64,000 nt of DNA from an uncultured Persicobacter sp. (GTDB lineage: Bacteria; Bacteroidota; Bacteroidia; Cytophagales; Cyclobacteriaceae). The stretch's first letter is position 1. Every line of letters begins with the position of its first letter. Under the pieces are notes generated by a model. It had not been told where the DNA came from. It saw only the letters and a list, made by a program, of their open reading frames with translations, and did no database searches. The position numbers and the translations under genes are program-made. Location of the stretch: contig CANMKE010000028.1 of the NCBI GenBank assembly GCA_947498325.1, forward strand, positions 1 through 64,000, read 5' to 3'. Below, in pieces: positions 17,306 to 25,885 of the stretch.

Positions 17306-17366
17306 AATTGGCCTGCCATTTCAAAAATCAGCCAAAATTTAACAGCTCATCGGGGTGGCTAATGGT

Positions 17367-18359
17367 TTAATTCCATCGCAACGATTTCCGAAACTGCCAG
17401 TAATCTTCTGGATTTTCCGCCATAGCCAGGCAGCATTCCAACTCCTCCGCAGTAAGTTCAAGTGAAGAAGCCTGAAGGTTTGATTTCAGCTGATCTTCGG
17501 TTATCGCACCACTCAAGGCAACATCGGCCCACGGTTGCGCAAGCACTACTGCCATAGCCAGGACGTCAATGCCTACCCGATATTTTTCAGCAATCGCCAC
17601 CAAGGGCGAACCTTTCCCTCTAAGCGGTTTCAAATCTTTGTCCGTCAATCGGCCATTTGCAAATACTTCTTTAATAATGATACCCATTCCTGCCTGATGT
17701 GCCTGCTGCAATTGTACACCAGCCGATTGTTCATAGATATTCCATGTCGCCTGAACCACATCAAAAAGCGGTGCACCACTAACAGATTTCACTTCCATAG
17801 CCCGTGCGAGGACTTCCCCCTGTTGTGAACCACTCAGCGAAAGTCCCAGCAAAATACCGTGATTCTTCTTGAGCTCAAAAAGTGCCTGATGCACTTCCGT
17901 ATTTTCGAGAATCCCACTTTCAAGCGTTGCCGAATGCACCTGATAAAGATCAAGCTGGTCGCCAAAATTCTCTTTGGAAATCTCCCACTGACGCAACAGA
18001 TTCTCCAGACTGTGATCTTTAACCTCGTGCGCTTCAACATCAATTTCCCAGTCAGCAACATAAGTGTAACCCCACTTTGATCCCACACACAAATCGGTAT
18101 AAGGTTGTCGTTTCACCCATTCCGCCAAAAACAATTCGCCCTTACCGTAGCTGCGCGCTGTATCGAAGTAGCGGATTCCTGAACGGTAGGCAAGGTCCAT
18201 CATTTGCTGAGCCTGCGTTTTCATGGCCTCAGGTGTATAGTCAAAATTAAGGTCGGAGCCATGCCCTAAAGTAATGTAGGCTGGTCGGCCAAGTGCCGCG
18301 GTGCCAAGTCCAATTTCACTGACTTGCAAAGAGGTATTTCCTAAGCTTTTTATTTTCAT
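17367..18359 (-). CDS. aldo/keto reductase family oxidoreductase
   Basis: A protein of 330 residues. TIM-barrel AKR features: N-terminal LGNTSLQVSEIGLGTAALG, catalytic Asp-Tyr in FDTARSYG, and the Lys region CVGSKWGY. Helical 'DQLDLYQVHS' is the usual AKR strand. It reduces aldehydes/ketones with NADPH, substrate unknown; the closest named relatives are D-threo-aldose dehydrogenase-like enzymes. ATG 18359 is preferred because the longer frame from 18512 would overlap the upstream lipoprotein gene by about 100 bases and has no homologous sequence in its first 51 residues. Confidence 0.9.
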   Translation of the reverse strand: MKIKSLGNTSLQVSEIGLGTAALGRPAYITLGHGSDLNFDYTPEAMKTQAQQMMDLAYRSGIRYFDTARSYGKGELFLAEWVKRQPYTDLCVGSKWGYTYVADWEIDVEAHEVKDHSLENLLRQWEISKENFGDQLDLYQVHSATLESGILENTEVHQALFELKKNHGILLGLSLSGSQQGEVLARAMEVKSVSGAPLFDVVQATWNIYEQSAGVQLQQAHQAGMGIIIKEVFANGRLTDKDLKPLRGKGSPLVAIAEKYRVGIDVLAMAVVLAQPWADVALSGAITEDQLKSNLQASSLELTAEELECCLAMAENPEDYWQFRKSLRWN

Positions 18360-18409
18360 GGTTGGGTAGGTCAAAATGTTGGGATATTGCAATTGTGGTT
18401 GCTGATCGT

Positions 18410-18967
18410 TTACCATTGGGGAACCATAGAGATTTGATAATGGACTGTATCCTCTAAAATCACTTTTGTTAATCCACTGACAGTATAATGCAGCAGGCGC
18501 TCGTTTTTCCATTGCAGCTCAACAGTTCGCTCGGCTTTGTGCACCAGGGTGCTGCTTTTCAGGGTGGCATTTATTTGCTGGCTGCCATCGGCAAGATATT
18601 TCACTTTCAGCCAATTCACTTTGGCCTGTGGGTCTGCTTTTTTCAGTGTATAAGTAACCGTTTGCGCGGTGGAGTCCTTTCGGTACATCCCTTGCAGTAC
18701 TGGTTTGTTCAGGTCAAGATCGTCCAAAATTTTAAACTGATCAGTCCAATTGACTTCCTGCCCAGCAATTTTTTTTGACTCGCGCTCCGCTCCAATTAAA
18801 ATTTGCTGCTCAATAGCGGGCTGCTGTTTTTCCATTGTGGTTTTCAGCTGATCCACCGTTGACTTTACAGGAAAGTACATCTCCCTTTCCACGGTATCGG
18901 GTGCCATATTACAGGATTGTAGCAAAAAAAGGAGGGGAATCAGAAGTGCAAATAACTGCTTTAGCAT
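18410..18967 (-). CDS. lipoprotein, unknown function
   Basis: A protein of 185 residues. The signal peptide ends in lipobox LLQSC (Cys19). The mature part is soluble, alpha/beta, with no motif I recognise; it has pairs such as TVTYTLKKAD and 'KVNWLKVKYLADG' that suggest a beta-sandwich. It lies 50 bases upstream of the aldo/keto reductase gene on the same strand and is probably co-transcribed. Confidence 0.75.
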   Translation of the reverse strand: MLKQLFALLIPLLFLLQSCNMAPDTVEREMYFPVKSTVDQLKTTMEKQQPAIEQQILIGAERESKKIAGQEVNWTDQFKILDDLDLNKPVLQGMYRKDSTAQTVTYTLKKADPQAKVNWLKVKYLADGSQQINATLKSSTLVHKAERTVELQWKNERLLHYTVSGLTKVILEDTVHYQISMVPQW

Positions 18968-19016
18968 ATCGTTTTTATTAAATTTTATCCAATTAAACCA
19001 TTTCTGAGCCGAAGGG

Positions 19017-19046
19017 CAAAAAAAATCCGACAGGAAGCCCGTCGGA
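19017..19046 (-). terminator. terminator of the GAF/PAS sensor gene
   Basis: Stem TCCGAC/GTCGGA followed on the minus strand by eight T, beginning about 30 bases after the stop codon. Confidence 0.88.
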
Positions 19047-19073
19047 TAAGTATGCTTGTGTATGAATTAACCG

Positions 19074-20939
19074 CTAAGCCACCAAAACACCTGCCTTAAT
19101 TTGCTTGACCCAGTACCACGTATTTTCATCAATGGTAAATGTTCCTACGGATAGTTCCATCTCGTCGAACATCGTTTGTACGGGCGTTTGTGTCATTTCC
19201 GCCTGCTCCATCATGGCCTGTAACTGTGCCAGCAATTCCTGATGCCTGATGGCCTGCGAAAAAGGCTGGTCCACCATTTCAGCATCGCTATTGTAGCCCA
19301 GGGCGGAGGCAAAATGCTGATTTGCTGAATGCACCTGCCCGTTGTGATTGATCAGCATCCATGCTTCATCGTTGGCCAAAGCGTGATTAATCAGTATATC
19401 TTTCAGTTCAATATCCGTCTTCAGTGCTGCCGCTTCTTCTTTTTGGGTTTCCTGCAACCTGTTAAGTTGCTCATGGGTTGCCTGCATCTCCTCCATATTT
19501 TGCCTCAACTCTTCTTCCTGTGCCCGCATTTGCTCCGATTGCCCCTGTGTTTCTTTTAGTAATCGAGAAGTTTGTTCATTGGTTCGGGCGTTGTAGATGG
19601 TCATGGCAATGGCCTGCGCCACCTCCTCAAGGAATTCCAGCTGATAATCAGTGATAGGATCAAAAGATGAGATTTCAAGTACCCCTTCAACCTTTTCATT
19701 ATTGACCAGTGGAATGATGGCCAAAGCCCGCGGAGGAGTATCTCCCAGACCTGAAGTGATGCGCACGAAGTCGGCAGGAATTTCTGTCATATAGGTCGAT
19801 TGCTGATCCAGGCACGCCTGACCGATCAACCCGTGGCCAAAGGGAATAAATCTGTCGATATATTTTTTCCGATCATAAGCATAAGTCGAAACCTGATCCA
19901 GCCCCGACTGATTGTTTTGCTCCCCAACCACATAAAATGCCCCTTGTACAGCCCCAAGGTATTTAACCAGGTGAAGTAATATGGCATCACCTAAAAGGTG
20001 AAGTTCATCGAAATCGTTTCTGATAATTTTGGTAAGGTCAGCCAACCCTTCAATTTTCCACAGTCGGCGTTTCTCTTTTTCATTGACAACCTTCAGCTGC
20101 TGACGCATATCCACCAAGGCATTGCCCAGTAAATCGTGCTCACCGTTAATATTGAATTGCTCATCCAGGTTGCCTTCACCGATTTGCTTGGCGAATACAG
20201 AAGCTGAAGCTAAATTTCCACCTACAGCTTCAAGTGCTTCAGTCATTTCTTGAAAGTCTTTCAAATCTGTTACCTTGTAACTTTCAGGAAGTTCCCCCTT
20301 GGACAACTTGCGCAATAAGCCTGAAATACTGTCTATCGGTCTGCCGATCAGTTTGAGTGCGTAAGCCAAAAAACCAAAACACTGAAGAAAAATAAAAGCC
20401 AAAAACAGCAGAAAGTACATGACTAATTCACCAATATAACTATTAGTCTTTTCTATATGATTATCATATTCTAAACTTACATCACCCTGTAAATTATTGA
20501 TCTCATTAATTAATAATAACGCATCGACACTGCTTGTCTTCTCACTTGATTTCAGGGCATCGAAATATGTATTTTCTTGCTGTCTCAACCTGCTTAAACC
20601 CTCTGAGAAATAGGCAACTTCTGTGAGGTTTGCCGCCTGCACAGCCCTGTCAACCGCTTCATTAAACTGCCCCTGATATTTTATAATAGCATTGTTGAAA
20701 TCATGGGCTGACATATCAGTTGATGCCACCACGAGCAGTTTACTGACATTCGACTCCATATCGTTCAAAGCAAACCGAAGTGGGGTAAGGCCCATTTCTT
20801 CTACTTCACGGCGCTGTTTGATATGTTCTTTATTCGATAAAATCTTCACGGCAGGAATACTGCTCAGGAGCAATACACCGCTAAAAAACAGGATACATCG
20901 TTTTTTAATTGACGCACCCTTCCATAGGTTGATTCCCAT
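19074..20939 (-). CDS. membrane sensor: HAMP-GAF-coiled coil-PAS, no output domain
   Basis: A protein of 621 residues. Two membrane segments (about 14-32 and 167-195) enclose an extracytoplasmic helical sensor of about 130 residues. A HAMP region (about 196-290), a GAF domain (about 300-460, including RFIPFGHGLIGQAC), a coiled coil rich in Gln and Glu (about 460-505) and a PAS domain (about 515-615) follow. It ends there: no histidine kinase, GGDEF or methyl-accepting signature is seen. Cytophagia encode many sensors of this kind; it may signal through a partner. No partner gene is adjacent. Confidence 0.85.
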   Translation of the reverse strand: MGINLWKGASIKKRCILFFSGVLLLSSIPAVKILSNKEHIKQRREVEEMGLTPLRFALNDMESNVSKLLVVASTDMSAHDFNNAIIKYQGQFNEAVDRAVQAANLTEVAYFSEGLSRLRQQENTYFDALKSSEKTSSVDALLLINEINNLQGDVSLEYDNHIEKTNSYIGELVMYFLLFLAFIFLQCFGFLAYALKLIGRPIDSISGLLRKLSKGELPESYKVTDLKDFQEMTEALEAVGGNLASASVFAKQIGEGNLDEQFNINGEHDLLGNALVDMRQQLKVVNEKEKRRLWKIEGLADLTKIIRNDFDELHLLGDAILLHLVKYLGAVQGAFYVVGEQNNQSGLDQVSTYAYDRKKYIDRFIPFGHGLIGQACLDQQSTYMTEIPADFVRITSGLGDTPPRALAIIPLVNNEKVEGVLEISSFDPITDYQLEFLEEVAQAIAMTIYNARTNEQTSRLLKETQGQSEQMRAQEEELRQNMEEMQATHEQLNRLQETQKEEAAALKTDIELKDILINHALANDEAWMLINHNGQVHSANQHFASALGYNSDAEMVDQPFSQAIRHQELLAQLQAMMEQAEMTQTPVQTMFDEMELSVGTFTIDENTWYWVKQIKAGVLVA

Positions 20940-21019
20940 ATATAAAGCTTTCTGTTTATTTCTAAGAAAAAATGTGACTAATTTGAATAAAGTATTATAT
21001 CAAACGGTCTTAATGTTTG

Positions 21020-21027
21020 CAAAAATA
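21020..21027 (-). promoter_or_regulatory. -7 promoter element of the GAF/PAS sensor gene
   Basis: The minus strand reads TATTTTTG, then C, with TTG 17 bases upstream (21047-21045); leader of about 75 bases. Confidence 0.5.
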
Positions 21028-21154
21028 AAAAAATAAAATGATTACAATTTATTTTATATGAAATAATATACTTCCTATCGAAAGTATCAGAACATAGGAG
21101 AGATCAAATGATCAGCAAATTAACGAGTGACTGTTTTAACTATTCAGGTATTTT

Positions 21155-21201
21155 ATAAAACAAAAGCCCGAAACCATCATAATACTATATGGCTCCGGGC
21201 T
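21155..21201 (-). terminator. terminator of gpmI
   Basis: AGCCCG pairs with CGGGCT over a long loop that itself contains CCAT/ATGG. On the minus strand TTTTGTTTT follows. It lies about 70 bases after the gpmI stop. Confidence 0.8.
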
Positions 21202-21272
21202 AATTTACTTTCTTATATTTTTACAAATTATATCAGCATAGATATAATTTATAATAGGGATGCTTCAGTGGA

Positions 21273-22793
21273 TTAAACCAAAACCTCACCAGTCATTTCA
21301 GCAGGGATTTCAACACCCATCATTTTCAGGATCGTTGGGGCTACATCACCCAATTTACCGTCTTTTACGTCACCTTTGAAGTCGTTATCAACGATGATGT
21401 AAGGTACTTCATTTGTGGTGTGAGCAGTGTTCGGAGAACCGTCAGCATTAGCCATGAACTCAGAGTTACCGTGGTCAGCCAATACCATAACAGTATAGTC
21501 GTTTGCCAAAGCTTCTGTGATCACTTTTTCTGCACATTTATCAACGGTTTCTGCAGCTACAACAGCAGCTTCAAAAATACCTGTATGACCTACCATGTCA
21601 GGGTTAGCGAAGTTCAAACAGATAAAATCTGCTGATTTTGCTTTCAATTCAGGAAGGATACCTTCGGTGATTTCTGCCGCAGACATCTCAGGCTGAAGAT
21701 CATAAGTTGCCACCTTTGGAGAAGGGCACAAGATACGTTTTTCACCATCGAATTCTGTTTCACGGCCACCCGAGAAGAAGAACGTTACGTGTGGATATTT
21801 CTCTGTTTCAGCAATACGGATTTGCGTTTTGCCTGCATCAGCAACAACTTCACCCAATGTATTTACCAAGTTATCTTTGTCGAACATCACTTCAACTCCT
21901 TTGAAAGAAGCATCATAGTTCGTCATGGTAACATATTTCAATTCCAACGGCTCCATGTTGTGCTCAGGGAATGCCTCTTGCGTCAATACTTTTGTGATCT
22001 CACGGCCACGGTCAGTACGGTAGTTGAAGCAAATCACTACATCACCTTTTTCCAGCTTCGCCAAAGGCTCACCAGCTTCGTCAGTAATGATCAATGGCTT
22101 GATGAACTCATCAGTGATGTCAGCATCATAAGAAGCTTGCATTTTAGCACCCAAGTCTGTGATTTTCTCACCTTCAGCGTTTACCAATGCATCATAAGCC
22201 AATTTCACACGCTCCCAACGGTTATCGCGATCCATCGCATAATAACGACCTACAACAGAAGCAATTTTACCTGTTGATTTAGCCATATGTGCTTCAAGGT
22301 TTTCGAAGTGCGTTTTGCCTGATTTAGGGTCGCAATCACGACCATCAGAGAAAGCATGTACGAATACATCTTCCAATCCTTTATCTGCAGCAATCGACAA
22401 CAAAGCATTCAGGTGATCCAGGTGAGAGTGAACGCCACCGTCAGATACCAAGCCCATCAAATGTACTTTTTTGTTGTTCGCCTTTGCAAAGTCCAAAGCA
22501 TTTGCCAATGTTTCATTGTCTTTCAATGTATTGTCAGCAATGGCTTTGTTGATTTTTACTAAGTCTTGATATACAATGCGGCCAGCACCCAAGTTCATGT
22601 GCCCTACCTCAGAGTTACCCATTTGTCCGTCAGGCAAACCTACGAACAAACCAGAAGCCTGTAGTTTAGAGTGTGAATATTTCGTGTAAAGAGAATCTAC
22701 GAAAGGTGTTTTCGCTGCATCGATTGCTGAAACTTGAGGGTTAGGAGCAATTCCCCATCCATCAAGAATCATAAGCATTACTTTCTTATTCAT
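21273..22793 (-). CDS. gpmI: 2,3-bisphosphoglycerate-independent phosphoglycerate mutase
   Basis: A protein of 506 residues, normal for the family. It interconverts 3- and 2-phosphoglycerate in glycolysis and gluconeogenesis, Mn-dependent. The metal Asp11 (ILDGWG), the phosphoserine nucleophile Ser61 (GNSEVGHMNLGAGR), the substrate loop HAFSDGRD and the late metal cluster VLADHGNSE and AHTTN are intact. ATG 22793. It is monocistronic, with a -7 element at 22910-22917 and terminator at 21155. Confidence 0.97.
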   Translation of the reverse strand: MNKKVMLMILDGWGIAPNPQVSAIDAAKTPFVDSLYTKYSHSKLQASGLFVGLPDGQMGNSEVGHMNLGAGRIVYQDLVKINKAIADNTLKDNETLANALDFAKANNKKVHLMGLVSDGGVHSHLDHLNALLSIAADKGLEDVFVHAFSDGRDCDPKSGKTHFENLEAHMAKSTGKIASVVGRYYAMDRDNRWERVKLAYDALVNAEGEKITDLGAKMQASYDADITDEFIKPLIITDEAGEPLAKLEKGDVVICFNYRTDRGREITKVLTQEAFPEHNMEPLELKYVTMTNYDASFKGVEVMFDKDNLVNTLGEVVADAGKTQIRIAETEKYPHVTFFFSGGRETEFDGEKRILCPSPKVATYDLQPEMSAAEITEGILPELKAKSADFICLNFANPDMVGHTGIFEAAVVAAETVDKCAEKVITEALANDYTVMVLADHGNSEFMANADGSPNTAHTTNEVPYIIVDNDFKGDVKDGKLGDVAPTILKMMGVEIPAEMTGEVLV

Positions 22794-22909
22794 GACTTAT
22801 ATATTAATATGAGATTTATGATCATTTCATCGCCAAAGCGTGCTGGCATGTTTGGTGCGCAATTTACGTGCTATTCTACCACTTGCCTGTGCCGACTTCT
22901 ATTTATTTA

Positions 22910-22917
22910 CAAAAATA
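22910..22917 (-). promoter_or_regulatory. -7 promoter element of gpmI
   Basis: The minus strand reads TATTTTTG (TAnnTTTG), giving a leader of about 110 bases. No well placed TTG is seen. Confidence 0.4.
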
Positions 22918-23061
22918 GAAGTTTAACCGACCTACTTTGATGATTTTAATCATGATGTAGGGCAAAGAGTTCAAAAATGCAGTAAGTAAAACATTATTAA
23001 TGCTGAAATGATTATATTGAGCCTTGAATGCTTTCTTTTAAAAATCCCCACCACTGAGGAT

Positions 23062-23457
23062 ATGAATAAAATCTACTATACTTTTCTGTTCTGTATTTTG
23101 TACTGCGTTAGCTTTCAGGCCCATGCACAAAGCGAGGTGCTGCAAAAAGTTCGTGTTGCCCTGAAAACAGGAAACGCCAAAGAGCTTTCGCGCCACGTGC
23201 ACCAGAACGCTGAACTGACTTTTGATGGCGAAAAAGCCAACTATAGCCGTACGCAAGCCGAATTTGTATTGAAAGATTTTTTCAAAAAGAATCCGCCAAC
23301 AGATTTTCAGTATGTTCATCAGGGAACTTCCCGTGAAGGACTGAAATACAGCATTGGCAAGTATGAAACCCAAACGGCCACTTACCGAGTCTATATGTTC
23401 GTGAAGCGCTATGACAACAGTTATTTTGTAGATACGATCGACTTCAGTAAAGAATAA
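23062..23457 (+). CDS. DUF4783-type exported protein
   Basis: A protein of 131 residues with a signal peptide ending at about AHAQ (residue 23). The mature part, about 108 residues, is an NTF2/SnoaL-like alpha-beta fold by pattern (FFKKNPP, FQYVHQGTSREGLKYSIG, YRVYMFVK). It matches the DUF4783 family that sits upstream of nadC in many Bacteroidota. Function unknown. ATG 23062 with GAGGAT upstream is preferred over 23008, since it opens the signal peptide. Confidence 0.8.
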   Translation: MNKIYYTFLFCILYCVSFQAHAQSEVLQKVRVALKTGNAKELSRHVHQNAELTFDGEKANYSRTQAEFVLKDFFKKNPPTDFQYVHQGTSREGLKYSIGKYETQTATYRVYMFVKRYDNSYFVDTIDFSKE

Positions 23458-23558
23458 ACTTGCCTGAGGGTTGCTGCATTATTTTTTGACAACCTATTCT
23501 AATTTGCGGGAAATTTATCAAAAATTCACCCCCATTTTTTCATCCTTTTAAAGGACAT

Positions 23559-23589
23559 TTGTCATTTGTAACCTTAATTTATACTTTTG
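23559..23589 (+). promoter_or_regulatory. nadC promoter, placed for a leaderless mRNA
   Basis: TTG (23559-23561), 20 bases, TACTTTTG (23582-23589), then C. This is a full match to the phylum promoter. The ATG of nadC begins only 4 bases after the -7 element, so the transcript would start at or next to the start codon. Confidence 0.75.
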
Positions 23590-23593
23590 CACC

Positions 23594-24448
23594 ATGTTAG
23601 CATATTTGACTGAAGAAGCATTATCGCAGTGTATTAATACTGCCATTCGTGAAGATATCGGAGAGGGTGATCATTCTACCTTAGCGGCAATCCCTGCAGA
23701 TGCAGTAAGTCGTGCGCAGATGATCATCAAGGATGATGGAATTATTGCAGGACTGGAAGTTGCCAAGCGTGTTTTTAACGCTGTAGAGCCGCGCCTAAAA
23801 GTGACATTGAAAAAGCAAGATGGAGACGTTGTAAAGAAAGGGGATATTGCGCTGGTTGTGGAAGGACCCGTACGAGGCATTCTTTCTGCAGAGCGTTTGG
23901 TATTGAATTTCGCACAGAGAATGAGCGGCATTGCCACCCGTACTAACCACCTGATGACGCTTTTGGAAGGCACCAACACCCGCCTGTTGGACACCCGTAA
24001 AACCACACCTAATGTTCGTGTGATGGAAAAATGGGCAGTACATATCGGAGGGGGAACGAATCACCGATTCGGTTTGTATGATATGGTGATGTTGAAAGAC
24101 AATCACAACGATTACGCAGGAGGAATCACCCAGTCGGTTCAGGCCACACATAAATACCTCAAAGAGCATAACCTCAACCTTAGAATAGAAGTTGAGACCC
24201 GCAATTTGGAAGAAGTAAAAGAATGCATCGAAGTAGGAGGCATTGATGTTGTCATGTTAGACAATATGTCGCCTGCACAAATGAAGGAGGCCATCGCCGT
24301 AATTGATGGAAAGTTTGAAACAGAAGCTTCAGGAGGAATCACCGAAGAAAATATCCGCGAGATGGCGGAAGCAGGGGTTGATTTTATTTCTGTAGGTGCA
24401 CTGACTCATTCTGTAAAAAGTTTAGATATTAGCCTAAAAGCATTTTAA
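23594..24448 (+). CDS. nadC: nicotinate-nucleotide pyrophosphorylase (carboxylating)
   Basis: A protein of 284 residues, full length. It converts quinolinate and PRPP to nicotinate mononucleotide in NAD synthesis. Visible motifs: REDIGEGDHST near the N-terminus, the phosphoribosyl/quinolinate site DTRKTTP, HIGGGTNHRFGL, MLKDNH, EVETRNLEE, and SGGITEENI at the phosphate-binding loop. The frame opens at ATG 23594 with conserved sequence, yet the promoter -7 element ends at 23589, suggesting leaderless translation. The YcxB-like gene follows after 34 bases. Confidence 0.96.
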   Translation: MLAYLTEEALSQCINTAIREDIGEGDHSTLAAIPADAVSRAQMIIKDDGIIAGLEVAKRVFNAVEPRLKVTLKKQDGDVVKKGDIALVVEGPVRGILSAERLVLNFAQRMSGIATRTNHLMTLLEGTNTRLLDTRKTTPNVRVMEKWAVHIGGGTNHRFGLYDMVMLKDNHNDYAGGITQSVQATHKYLKEHNLNLRIEVETRNLEEVKECIEVGGIDVVMLDNMSPAQMKEAIAVIDGKFETEASGGITEENIREMAEAGVDFISVGALTHSVKSLDISLKAF

Positions 24449-24482
24449 GTCGAAGCGTTGTCTTCGTATTATTTTAACAGTT

Positions 24483-25004
24483 ATGATCATTAAGACCAAA
24501 AAAGTTCAATTAGACAAGAACGAGTACATTAAAATGGCCATGCTGCACACGCTGAAAAAACAGTGGTGGGTTGCATTAATTTATTTGGCAATTTGCTCAG
24601 GAGCTATCTTTATCCCTTCATGGTGGTGGTTTTCCATGGCAACCGTTGCTTTGGTAATTTATGTACTATTTTGGATGATTCAGTTCGCTGGACTAACGCA
24701 AATGGAGCAAGGGCAATTATTGTTCGAAAAGCTTTACTATGAGATCACGAGTCAGCAAATCCTGATCAAGATGAACGAACGTCAGGGAATGCCAATGAAG
24801 TGGGATCAAGTTCAGGAGGTTACAAAAACCAAAGATGCGTATGTACTTTGGATCTCGAAAGCGCAATTGATTCACCTTCCGTTCCGCGTATTCAAAGGGG
24901 AACGCGAATTCAGCTTTTTAGAGAGCGTCATTCTTGATCGTAAATTTGATAAAAAAGGAGACAACAAATGGGTAAATAAAGTTGCTGAAAAGAAAGCCGC
25001 TTAA
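24483..25004 (+). CDS. YcxB-like membrane protein
   Basis: A protein of 173 residues. A short cytoplasmic start, two adjacent membrane segments (about 28-65), then a soluble C-terminal beta domain with 'YEITSQQILIKMNERQGMPMKWDQVQEVTKTKDAYVLWI'-type layout found in YcxB-like proteins. Function unknown. It lies 34 bases after nadC and shares its terminator at 25031. Confidence 0.75.
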   Translation: MIIKTKKVQLDKNEYIKMAMLHTLKKQWWVALIYLAICSGAIFIPSWWWFSMATVALVIYVLFWMIQFAGLTQMEQGQLLFEKLYYEITSQQILIKMNERQGMPMKWDQVQEVTKTKDAYVLWISKAQLIHLPFRVFKGEREFSFLESVILDRKFDKKGDNKWVNKVAEKKAA

Positions 25005-25030
25005 GCCTCCCTTCAAAAAATATTATACCA

Positions 25031-25060
25031 AAGCTACTGTTTTTGCAGTAGCTTTTTTTT
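25031..25060 (+). terminator. terminator of the nadC-YcxB transcript
   Basis: A 9-bp stem AAGCTACTG/CAGTAGCTT with a T-run of eight, 26 bases after the stop codon. Confidence 0.9.
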
Positions 25061-25103
25061 GCGCCCAAAGGCCGACTTGCCTTGAAGCAAAAAATTTTAA
25101 GCC

Positions 25104-25185
25104 TAAAAAAAGCCCTGCGTTTCAAGCAGAGCTTTTAAAGAATTGCAATAAGGTGTGCATACATTCAATACTCAATAATCACATG
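25104..25185 (-). ncRNA. candidate small RNA of about 80 nt
   Basis: The minus strand carries TAGGTTTG followed by C (25197-25190), an exact TAnnTTTG element. About 50 bases downstream is the hairpin AAAGCTCTGC/GCAGGGCTTT (25135-25109, one mismatch) with seven T. No open frame of useful length lies between. No TTG is found at the ideal -33 position, so the promoter is half-supported. Confidence 0.4.
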
Positions 25186-25379
25186 GGCGCAAACCTACAA
25201 TTTGATTCACTGGAAATACCCATAACACCAATGCATTCTATTATATACTTTTATAACGATCTAAAAATCAGTTAGTTGTTAATGCGTTTGATTTTATGAA
25301 ATGTTCTGATATTCATTATATTCAACAATCATAAGTTGCAAATTACTTTACTTAAGCTGAAAGATTTGTATTTTTAGAC

Positions 25380-25883
25380 ATGCAGAGAAGAAACCAGGCA
25401 GACTATAAATCCCTTTACCTGAAGGCGGCCAACTATTGCGCTTATCAGGATCGCTGTATTCATGAGGTTCATGAAAAACTGAGCAAGTGGGGACTCGAAG
25501 AAGAGAAAATCCCTGTGGCCATTGAACAACTTCAGGAGGAAAAATACCTTGACCAGGAGCGTTACACCCGATCCTATGCAAGAGGTAAGTTTTATTATCA
25601 GAAGTGGGGGAAAATTAAGATTCGCCAAGCCCTAAAACTTAAACAGGTAGATGAATCTTTGATCCAAAAAGCCATGAATGAAGAAATTAAAGCAGACGAT
25701 TACGATCGGGTACTGACACGAATTCTTTATAAAAAATACCATCAGTTGTTCAAAGAAGAAGACCTTTATAAACGCAAGATGAAGACCGTTCAGCATGCCG
25801 CCCAAAAAGGCTACGAGCCCAATGTTATTTATGCCTTGATTGATGAGGCGATACAGATGAACGAAGACGATTTCGAATTTTAA
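25380..25883 (+). CDS. recX: regulatory protein RecX
   Basis: A protein of 167 residues made of three repeated three-helix units, as in RecX. Motifs: AANYCAYQDRCIHEVHEKL in the first unit, YLDQERYTRSYARGKF in the second. RecX limits RecA filament growth. ATG 25380; it overlaps nothing and is followed after 2 bases by the carotenoid gene, so they are probably co-transcribed. Confidence 0.92.
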   Translation: MQRRNQADYKSLYLKAANYCAYQDRCIHEVHEKLSKWGLEEEKIPVAIEQLQEEKYLDQERYTRSYARGKFYYQKWGKIKIRQALKLKQVDESLIQKAMNEEIKADDYDRVLTRILYKKYHQLFKEEDLYKRKMKTVQHAAQKGYEPNVIYALIDEAIQMNEDDFEF

Positions 25884-25885
25884 CC

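Larger units (their letters stand above)
20940..21272. other. intergenic stretch between gpmI and the sensor gene
   Basis: The 333 bases hold the sensor promoter element (21020-21027) and the gpmI terminator (21155-21201). The remainder is AT-rich and I see no further gene. Confidence 0.6.
25005..25379. other. intergenic stretch before recX
   Basis: These 375 bases hold the plus-strand terminator of nadC/YcxB (25031-25060) and, on the minus strand, a -7 element (25197-25190) with a terminator hairpin 60-90 bases further on (25135-25104). The minus-strand pair is not attached to any protein gene. The rest, 25200-25379, is AT-rich with no gene seen. Confidence 0.6.

Noticed and set aside
18360-18512. 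Longer N-terminus of the aldo/keto reductase
   Set aside because: The extra 51 residues overlap the upstream lipoprotein gene and lie before the conserved AKR start.
21789-22277. 162-codon plus-strand frame inside gpmI
   Set aside because: Antisense to a conserved glycolytic enzyme, Cys/Phe/His-rich and without a motif.
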